From NCBI GenBank assembly GCA_013289045.1, contig JABDAU010000033.1, forward strand, positions 1 through 40,028: a DNA stretch of 40,028 nt. Reading direction: 5' to 3'. Source of the DNA: Bacteroidota bacterium (GTDB lineage: Bacteria; Bacteroidota; Bacteroidia; Sphingobacteriales; Sphingobacteriaceae). Each line of letters begins with the position of its first letter. The stretch's first letter is position 1. The notes under the pieces are model-generated. The model saw only the letters and a list, made by a program, of their open reading frames with translations. It had not been told where the DNA came from and made no database searches. This document shows, piece by piece, positions 34,342 through 40,028 of the stretch. Position numbers and translations under genes: made by a program.

Positions 34342-34851
34342 TTAGCCTTCACTTGTAAAATATTCCTTCGAGATAAGCTGGAAAAGATGATCGTTATCGA
34401 TGGATTCGTCGAAGCATTCGGTAAGCAATTGCTGCGCCTGTTCATTTTTTAGCATTCCTGCTATCATTTTTAATGTTCTGCAACTGGTAATATTGATGTG
34501 TTCCAGTAATTGAAGGTAGGCCATGATATCGGCATCGATAAAGAAAGACATATCCTGGTCGTCTTCCAGGCAAAAACCGTCTTTTATGATGGATTTTATA
34601 GGGTTGCAGTTTTTGTCAGACGGCACTTCGTTCATCAGGTCATAAACAAGTTGTAAACGTTTGATCTGCCTTTGCACGTCTTCCCAAAATTCTTCCATTG
34701 CCATTTGCAATGCCGGGAAAGATGCCCTGGCGATAAGGTGTGAGAGATGCCCGTTAAGATAGCATTTGCTAAAGTACAGCCTGTTTAAGTTATGAACAAA
34801 AACTTGCTTCAGCGCAACCGAATCGTATGGTTTAGGGGTATCTGCTGGCAT
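34342..34851 (-). CDS. DUF892 ferritin-like protein (YciE/YciF type)
   Basis: This 169-residue all-helical protein matches the DUF892 pattern: LKQVFVHNLNRLYFSKCYL at the front (family L..L.DIY.AE), ALQMAMEEFWEDVQRQIKRLQLVYDLM, and a later IMAYLQLLEHINITSCRTL segment (family QKVEHYEIA.Y). E. coli YciE and YciF are stress-induced ferritin-like proteins. Several acidic and histidine residues expected of the di-iron site are replaced here (for example HLS and HIN in the helices), so metal binding is uncertain. It stands alone on the minus strand. Confidence 0.75.
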   Translation of the reverse strand: MPADTPKPYDSVALKQVFVHNLNRLYFSKCYLNGHLSHLIARASFPALQMAMEEFWEDVQRQIKRLQLVYDLMNEVPSDKNCNPIKSIIKDGFCLEDDQDMSFFIDADIMAYLQLLEHINITSCRTLKMIAGMLKNEQAQQLLTECFDESIDNDHLFQLISKEYFTSEG

Positions 34852-34971
34852 ATTACGGATCTATTAATGTAGGGTCGTTTTTTAGTCGTAATTTTTACGA
34901 TAGTTAAAAATCTCCGATAAAATTAAAATATATTTTATTAGAAATCACCATAACCAAATAATATTAGTACG

Positions 34972-35832
34972 CTAAATAGTACCGGCCTTTTTTTCGCAAA
35001 TAATATCATCCAGACAAGTAAGCACGGTGTTACTGGCGTCTGCATCAAATTTCCGTGCAAAAAGCTTTCCTGAGCTTAAGAGTTTTCCGGCATCTGCTGT
35101 TGTGAGCACGGCCGGTTTGTCTTCACTATCCATTTCGATGTATCTTAAACCATCATTAACGATTGATTTTTTTAAACCGGAATTCATTAAAATGGTTTGA
35201 AAGAACAGCTCATCAACGCCCCGGGTATATTTAAAAAAGCTTTTCAACCGTGGCTTATTCAACAGGAAATTAATGGCGTACTGCGCACAAAGCGGCGTGA
35301 TGGTGAACCACTGCGAGCGGCCATATGGCGCAAGGTGGTAAGGCATTTCCCGCTTAGGTAATATTGAATTGGCGAGGTGTTCGAGATTTGACTGCCATGG
35401 CAGGGCGGTATTACATAGACTAAACTTATTTAATCGCTGCATGCCTTCCGGCCATTGGTACGGAATATGAGAAATATGCATGAAAGTTTTATCTGCATTA
35501 TTGAACAGGAACCGGTGAATCTCGCTTACGGGTTTGAGCGGATAATCCTGGCTGCTGAGGAGGTTGATATGGCTGTAATTTCTGCCGTTTTTCAAGATCT
35601 CGCGAAACCCATTGATAACGGCCTGTACAAAACTATAACAGCCCGGTGTAATGTTTACCCGATTGATTATAAAAGACGCATAGCCGTTATCCTCAATATA
35701 TTTAAAGCCGATAATATTGGTTTTCCTGTCCAGCTGAATAAAAATATCGGCATCAGGATGCTTCAGGCGTTTTACCAGCCGTTCAAGCATCTGCGGGTTT
35801 TGATGCGCAATGATCAGGTGTGCAAGCCTCAT
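34972..35832 (-). CDS. Core-2/I-branching-type glycosyltransferase (GT14-like)
   Basis: This 286-residue protein resembles the Branch family of beta-1,6-N-acetylglucosaminyltransferase-like enzymes: LAHLIIAHQNPQMLERL at the start, IFIQLDRK, INLLSSQDYPLKPVSEIHRF and a later SQWFTITPLCAQYAI, followed by RGVDELFFQTILMNS. In bacteria these act on surface polysaccharide or O-antigen. It is a lone gene. A -7 box 150 bases upstream may drive it. The acceptor is unknown. Confidence 0.88.
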   Translation of the reverse strand: MRLAHLIIAHQNPQMLERLVKRLKHPDADIFIQLDRKTNIIGFKYIEDNGYASFIINRVNITPGCYSFVQAVINGFREILKNGRNYSHINLLSSQDYPLKPVSEIHRFLFNNADKTFMHISHIPYQWPEGMQRLNKFSLCNTALPWQSNLEHLANSILPKREMPYHLAPYGRSQWFTITPLCAQYAINFLLNKPRLKSFFKYTRGVDELFFQTILMNSGLKKSIVNDGLRYIEMDSEDKPAVLTTADAGKLLSSGKLFARKFDADASNTVLTCLDDIICEKKAGTI

Positions 35833-36276
35833 GATTCAAAAAAAGTAATGCGAATAATTAGCAGCCGTTGTATTTACAATGGGATATAACGATGGCACCC
35901 TGATTAAGCAGAGTCTCTGCTATGTTATTGTGAGCGCCGGCAAGAATTTTTACAAATGAGTATGTCATAATAATAGGGGTATGATCAAAAGTAAAGAATA
36001 CTTTCTTGTGCCCGAACGCCCCGGAGTAATTCTAATTGTATTATAATCTCCGCATTATTTATTTAAGTGTTATAAGTTTTTTATGAATGATAAGGTAATA
36101 ATATAACTGGCTGATATTTTAATAAATAGGCCCATAAGTTGTGATTTGGGAAAACTTTGCGGCAATGGAGATGTTGCTATTTTGTAAAAAAAGAAGAAAT
36201 TAATTAAACCATTAGTAAAAATTTAAGTCGAAAGACAGTTAACCAATATATCTACCAATCAAATAGTCAATCATCT
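35833..36276. other. AT-rich divergent intergenic region
   Basis: This region of 444 bases lies between divergent genes. The minus-strand -7 box at 35986-35993 is the only clear site. The plus-strand lipoprotein has only a one-mismatch box (AAACTTTG near 36152). No coding sequence, repeat or RNA gene could be supported. Confidence 0.5.
35986..35993 (-). promoter_or_regulatory. Bacteroidota -7 box for the GT14-like gene
   Basis: Read on the minus strand this is TACTTTTG, an exact TAnnTTTG, giving a leader of about 150 bases. Confidence 0.35.
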
Positions 36277-37038
36277 ATGAAAAAAACAGATCTAAAAAGT
36301 TTTGGCGGCAAGGTTGCCAAATTTGTAATTGCGGGAGGGATAGTGGCCCTGGTGGGCGTATCAGCTTGTACAAAAAATAACGATAATAATAGTAATAATA
36401 CTAAGGCTACCGTAACGGAAGCAGATGCTGCCGAGCTCACTACCGATGCGGTTACCCCGGCAACCGGCGGTTTCGATGCGCAGGTGAATATTTCGGTAAG
36501 TATTTACGTTTCCAGCTCGACCAAATTGTCATGCGGCGCTAAAAAGGATACCACCATCAGCTTTTCAAGCCCTGCCAATTTTATTCCTAATTATGCTTAC
36601 ACCTTAAACTGGAATTATGAACTGGATTGCAATTCGGGCGTACCCAGCCAGTTTGCATTTGGGTTTACCGGCAGCACTAACTATAATGGTGTGCTGATGA
36701 CGGCGGCCGACAACAGTTCAGGCTCATTTACCATTGCCGATCCGGGTGTTACCTCAAACACTTATACCTTTAACAGCAGTTACGAGCGTTCGGGCAAGCA
36801 AACCTCGAAGGTGGGTTTCCAGAAATCATTTACCAGCGACCTTAAATTAAGCTCATCAGCTATCCTGATCAGCAAAGCTACGCACGAGATCGTTTCGGGG
36901 ACTGCCAATGTTACCATAACAGGTACCTCAAGTAATGGCAATAGCTTTAGCTTCAGCGGTAAGATTACCTTCCTGGGCAATAAGAAAGCAACATTGGTGC
37001 TGAACAGCGGTACTTCGTATAATATTACCTGGAGTTAA
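36277..37038 (+). CDS. Lipoprotein of unknown function
   Basis: This 253-residue protein has a positively charged N-region, a hydrophobic stretch and a lipobox (IVALVGVSACTKNN, Cys31), followed by an Asn-rich linker (NNDNNSNNTKA) typical of surface-exposed Bacteroidota lipoproteins. The mature part is beta-rich and Ser/Thr-rich (SGSFTIADPGVTSNTYTF, GTANVTITGTSSNGNSF), with two cysteines (SCGAK, LDCNS) that could form a disulphide. No family is recognised. It stands alone, followed by a dispersed repeat that can act as a terminator. Confidence 0.75.
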   Translation: MKKTDLKSFGGKVAKFVIAGGIVALVGVSACTKNNDNNSNNTKATVTEADAAELTTDAVTPATGGFDAQVNISVSIYVSSSTKLSCGAKKDTTISFSSPANFIPNYAYTLNWNYELDCNSGVPSQFAFGFTGSTNYNGVLMTAADNSSGSFTIADPGVTSNTYTFNSSYERSGKQTSKVGFQKSFTSDLKLSSSAILISKATHEIVSGTANVTITGTSSNGNSFSFSGKITFLGNKKATLVLNSGTSYNITWS

Positions 37039-37050
37039 ATAGGGTGGGAT

Positions 37051-37119
37051 TAACCACAGAGGACACAGAGATTTACACAGAGGGCACGGAGATATTTTCT
37101 CTGTGCCCTCCGTAGTTAA
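37051..37119. repeat. Dispersed CACAGAGG-type repeat forming a hairpin
   Basis: TTAACCACAGAGGACACAGA, then a stem GAGGGCACGGAGA (37080-37092) against TCTCTGTGCCCTC (37098-37110, one mismatch), then GTAGTTAAA. This ACCACAGAGG...CACAGAGGGCAC wording recurs in many bacterial intergenic regions. Lying between two converging stops, it may also terminate transcription. Confidence 0.6.
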
Positions 37120-37140
37120 AATAGTTTGATACACCTTTTT

Positions 37141-38142
37141 CTATTCTAATTCTACAGGAGTATGTTTCCTGAAAACCATATCCAATGTCTGCTGGGTAGT
37201 ATCAGGATAATCGACTGAGATCACTTTGCCGTTTTGTATCCAGTCTAAAATAATTTCGTCGTGCTTTGGTTTCAGGCTTTTAATTACCGGTACACCCATT
37301 TGCTTTAAGGCTGCTGCGTTAAGCTGCTGCTCGTACTGGGTTTTCATGGGGATCACCATCAGCTTTTTGCCCATGAATAGCGCTTCAGCAGGCGTTTCGA
37401 AACCAGCGCCGCATAATACCGCCGCGCTTTGCGCCATGCTTTTAATAAAGCTTTCGTTATTGATGGGCTGTATAGTTACGTTTTTATGGGTGAAGGTTTT
37501 TTTGTTGTGCTTGGAGAACACGTCCCATTTTACATCCTTGAATTCGGTAAGGCGATTTACCAGCCGCTTGTCATCATATGCAGGAAGATAGACGGTATAA
37601 TGCCCTTTGTTGGCTATCGCCTGGTTGCGCACCTGCTGCCTGATAACCGGGGTAGATATATTTTTATCGAACCGGGCGAAGTGGAAGCCATAGGCATCCG
37701 TTACCGGGGCATAATGTTTCAATATCAGTTTGCCCAGCATGTCCGTATCATCCGGTTTAGGCGCTTTATCAGCCAATACTGCTGCCTGGTGACTTAAGCC
37801 GATGCAGGGCTTGTTCTTCATATAACAGGCCCATGCCGATACCGGCTCGAAATCGTTGATCACCAAATCGTAGTTCTCTACCGGCAGGTCCTGCACTTCT
37901 TTAATAAATTTGCGGAACCTTGATTTTACAAAGGTCTCCCAAATGTCAACACCCCCCTTTTTGCCGAACACAAAGCCAAAGCCATGCAAAACGTATTTTA
38001 CCTGGAAGGGCAGCGACAGGTCGCCCTGGGTGCCGCTTACCAATACGTCAACCTCGCCCATCTTCTTTAAAAGCGGGACGATATCCATCGAGCGGCTCAA
38101 ATGCCCGTTGCCGGTGCCTTGTATAGCGTATAATATTTTCAT
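37141..38142 (-). CDS. MurG/MGT-like glycosyltransferase (GT-B fold)
   Basis: I start this at 38142 (MKILYAIQGTGNGHLSRSMD), giving 333 residues; the seven residues added by the ATG at 38163 (MFTASFC) do not fit the family. The GTGNGHLSR loop is the nucleotide-sugar/lipid acceptor loop of MurG-like GT-B enzymes. The C-terminal half contains SAAVLCGAGFETPAEALFMG and KLMVIPMKTQYEQQLNAAAL, the donor-sugar site. The probable product is a surface glycolipid or glycan. It stands alone. A small 6-bp hairpin (38169-38183) precedes it. Confidence 0.88.
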   Translation of the reverse strand: MKILYAIQGTGNGHLSRSMDIVPLLKKMGEVDVLVSGTQGDLSLPFQVKYVLHGFGFVFGKKGGVDIWETFVKSRFRKFIKEVQDLPVENYDLVINDFEPVSAWACYMKNKPCIGLSHQAAVLADKAPKPDDTDMLGKLILKHYAPVTDAYGFHFARFDKNISTPVIRQQVRNQAIANKGHYTVYLPAYDDKRLVNRLTEFKDVKWDVFSKHNKKTFTHKNVTIQPINNESFIKSMAQSAAVLCGAGFETPAEALFMGKKLMVIPMKTQYEQQLNAAALKQMGVPVIKSLKPKHDEIILDWIQNGKVISVDYPDTTQQTLDMVFRKHTPVELE

Positions 38143-38330
38143 GCAAAAACTGGCTGTAAACAAATAAAGAGAGCTTGGCTCTCCTTATTAACTTTAACTG
38201 ATCTTATTATTGACGCGAATAAAGAACGGTTGTTTGATAGGTCGCCTTAAATAATAGTGCAAAGGTGCACCCATTATGTTAACAATGTGTTAAGCATTGA
38301 GTTTAAATATACAATTTGTTGATAAATACT

Positions 38331-39890
38331 TTAATTGTTAATAACCACAAACACAGGCATTTCCGTAACTTTTAGGTTTAGGATGTGGTTGGGAGCGCTC
38401 ACCACTTTTGTTATCATATCATTACTTCCGGGATTGAAGTCGCATATCGTGGCTGCCGACGCTGTGCCGAGGTTTAGTTTTGCCATGGCTGTTGCGCCCT
38501 TCTGGTCGGGGATCATCAATGCGTAAACGGTCTTGGCGCCTTTGCGGTAAACGTCCACAATAGGGTAGTGGTTGATGGTGCCGCGATAAGTCAGGTCGCC
38601 CAGCAGTTGCTTGGCCTGGTAAAAGTAATCTGAAACCGGTCGACGGTTATTCGTTTTGTTTTTATTATCCGCCAGTCCGCAGGATGCATATTGCGTGGGG
38701 TTAGCGGCGTTATCGTCATACAACTCATAGTAGAACACCCGCTGTATGCCATGTCTTGCAAACATAAACGACGAGCGGATAATCCAGTCCGCCTGTGTGA
38801 TCAGCGGCGATTTGTTGCCGATAGGTATGGCACGCTGCGGACTTCCCTGGTTAAGATCGTAACCCGATTCGGTGATCCAAACCGGCAGATGATAGCGCCT
38901 GCCCAGCATCACAAAGCGGTCGACAAGCTCAGCGCCTTGTGTTAGCTCGGGTGCAACGCCAACGGTAGCCGGGTTTTTAGCGCTGGGTTCGCTGTCGCTG
39001 GCGTAGTAGTGGTAGTTGATCACATCAAAACAAATATCTACCGAACCATCCCTGCGCAAGCCGCGATGCGCACGGCACCAGTCGATCATGGCGCGCACGA
39101 ACTCCGGGTTGGCGGTAGCAATGCCGCCCATTACCACTTTCATGTTTGGGTCGGCGGTTTTTACGCCGGCATTTTTGCCGAGGCGGCCCTTGTCGCCATC
39201 GTAAAAGGCGGATAGGTTGGCCGCGTATTCTTCGGCGGTTTGGCGGGCTTTGTCGCCCTTCCACCATTTATCGCGTTCGTTGTCGCACTCTATGTAACTG
39301 ATCACGCCCATGCCTATCTTCACCTGGTTTGGCGGATCGCCGGTCCAGCGAGGTTTACTGTCCACCGTTACCAACGCGGCATCCACATGCTTGTTGCTGC
39401 CGTATCGCGCCGCAAACTGGAAACCGGCTTTCGCCTGCTCGGTGTACGATGCCGGGTCGCTTTTATTGGCGCCGTAGGGCATGGGCACGTTCTCGCCGTC
39501 GCGCATATCGGCGGGGTAGGTGGCCAGCAGCCAGTCGGGGCATTGCTTAATGTCGGCCAGCACCTCAATGCCGTCGCGTTTGCAGCGTTCATAAATGGCA
39601 TCCAGGTTCCAGCCGCCGCTGAAACAGGGGTTAAAGGTAAAGCTGCCCTTTTTCGGCTCGATCTTCACCCAATCCAAATAATGTCGCACACCGCCGAATG
39701 CGTCAATGATGCGCATCTTCGGCTCAAAAATGTGGAAGGGATCGTTCGGGTCTTTCGGGTCCGACAGGAAATCCCATTCAAACGCATTTACGCCAAGCTC
39801 GTTTTTGAACGGAATTTGTTCAGGGGCACGGCGCTGGGCGTGGAGGGATATGGTGAAAAGCAGTACGGGTATGATGAGGAATTTTTTCAT
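38331..39890 (-). CDS. Secreted glycoside hydrolase, clan GH-A-like
   Basis: I start this at 39890 (MKKFLIIPVLLFTISLHAQ, a signal peptide), giving 519 residues; the frame runs open to 40004, but the extra part is repeat sequence. The TIM-barrel pattern is visible: IDAFGGVRHYLDWVKIEP, IEVLADIKQCPDWLL, the acid/base glutamate in YIECDNERDKW and the nucleophile in VWITESGYD. The Asn-Glu plus later Glu arrangement is that of clan A (GH5/GH30/GH39-type). The last ~90 residues are a beta-sandwich. The family and substrate cannot be fixed by eye. The gene is noticeably more GC-rich than its neighbours. Confidence 0.82.
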   Translation of the reverse strand: MKKFLIIPVLLFTISLHAQRRAPEQIPFKNELGVNAFEWDFLSDPKDPNDPFHIFEPKMRIIDAFGGVRHYLDWVKIEPKKGSFTFNPCFSGGWNLDAIYERCKRDGIEVLADIKQCPDWLLATYPADMRDGENVPMPYGANKSDPASYTEQAKAGFQFAARYGSNKHVDAALVTVDSKPRWTGDPPNQVKIGMGVISYIECDNERDKWWKGDKARQTAEEYAANLSAFYDGDKGRLGKNAGVKTADPNMKVVMGGIATANPEFVRAMIDWCRAHRGLRRDGSVDICFDVINYHYYASDSEPSAKNPATVGVAPELTQGAELVDRFVMLGRRYHLPVWITESGYDLNQGSPQRAIPIGNKSPLITQADWIIRSSFMFARHGIQRVFYYELYDDNAANPTQYASCGLADNKNKTNNRRPVSDYFYQAKQLLGDLTYRGTINHYPIVDVYRKGAKTVYALMIPDQKGATAMAKLNLGTASAATICDFNPGSNDMITKVVSAPNHILNLKVTEMPVFVVINN

Positions 39891-39950
39891 AGATGGCAAG
39901 GCTAAGGTACGAAAATTTGAAGTGTGGGCGTTGCCGCTGATAGAAGCGGC

Positions 39951-40015
39951 CCGGGCTTTCCAGGGCTGCGCTGCGCTCCGGCCCTGCGGGCTAAACCCTT
40001 CCAATCCCTAACGCG
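39951..40015 (+). repeat. GC-rich dispersed element, copy B
   Basis: It starts CCGGGCTTTCC and ends CTAACGCG, as does copy A (31445-31510, opposite strand). The middle differs and contains CAGGGC...GCCCTG, a hairpin at 39961-39986. It lies upstream of the glycoside hydrolase gene at the right edge of the window. Confidence 0.5.
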
Positions 40016-40028
40016 GAACGCGACCCGG

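Noticed and set aside
34199..35982. The 12-mer TAATAGGGGTAT at both 34199-34210 and 35971-35982 as a regulatory site
   Set aside because: Only two copies, in opposite relation to the nearest promoter-like boxes; AT-rich flanks make chance plausible.
39240..39905. Plus-strand open frame of 221 codons
   Set aside because: It is opposite the GC-rich glycoside hydrolase gene, where long shadow frames are expected; the minus strand carries the signal peptide and catalytic motifs.
1..40028. CRISPR array, tRNA, rRNA, integrase or insertion sequence
   Set aside because: No spaced direct repeats, tRNA cloverleaf, rRNA sequence or transposase/integrase frame was seen on either strand.

Overview
The window reads as chromosome of a Bacteroidota bacterium, most likely family Sphingobacteriaceae (Mucilaginibacter/Pedobacter-like). 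This is inferred from sequence style: several -7 boxes of the Bacteroidota form TAnnTTTG, few Shine-Dalgarno sites, lipoprotein signal peptides, a TonB-dependent receptor, HisKA_2 and propeller-type histidine kinases, LytTR regulators, and dispersed non-coding repeats of the kind common in these genomes. There are no rRNA or tRNA genes, no CRISPR array and no insertion sequence.

1-2915: the left edge is disturbed. A minus-strand lipoprotein start (1-120) and a 5'-truncated GNAT acetyltransferase (303-563) abut, head to head at about 558-566, a 5'-truncated TPR/HisKA_2 histidine kinase, which is followed by its overlapping LytTR response regulator. 2916-3469 is non-coding except for a likely relic of a GMC oxidoreductase.

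3470-20239: nine plus-strand genes in a near-continuous run of almost 17 kb: STAS antagonist, RsbW-like ATPase, membrane nSTAND-WD40 protein, TonB-dependent receptor, methyltransferase, NTT-like transporter fused to HEAT repeats and a cyclic-nucleotide-like domain, propeller sensor kinase without its phospho-acceptor histidine, a small soluble kinase that has it, and a receiver-PP2C phosphatase. This is a full partner-switching circuit (phosphatase, antagonist, kinase) bracketing a two-component relay and envelope sensors, with no sigma factor. It is the best candidate here for an undescribed system: outer-membrane/periplasmic sensing, then kinase pair, then PP2C, then STAS/RsbW, perhaps with the nSTAND-WD40 protein as scaffold or output.

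20323-23199: a small membrane protein, a secreted alpha/beta hydrolase, and a type III polyketide synthase followed by an ICMT-like membrane methyltransferase, a pair resembling Bacillus BpsA-BpsB (alkylpyrone synthesis and O-methylation).

23200-40028: ordinary chromosomal genes in mixed orientation: S10 peptidase, GAF-PAS-DHp protein without an ATPase domain, lysine biosynthesis (lysC, lysA) separated by two tiny convergent membrane ORFs, cold-shock protein, lipoproteins, YtxH protein, M1 aminopeptidase, DUF892 ferritin-like protein, two glycosyltransferases and a secreted glycoside hydrolase. Between them lie hairpins and dispersed repeats, one of which appears to have entered the lysA coding sequence in frame.
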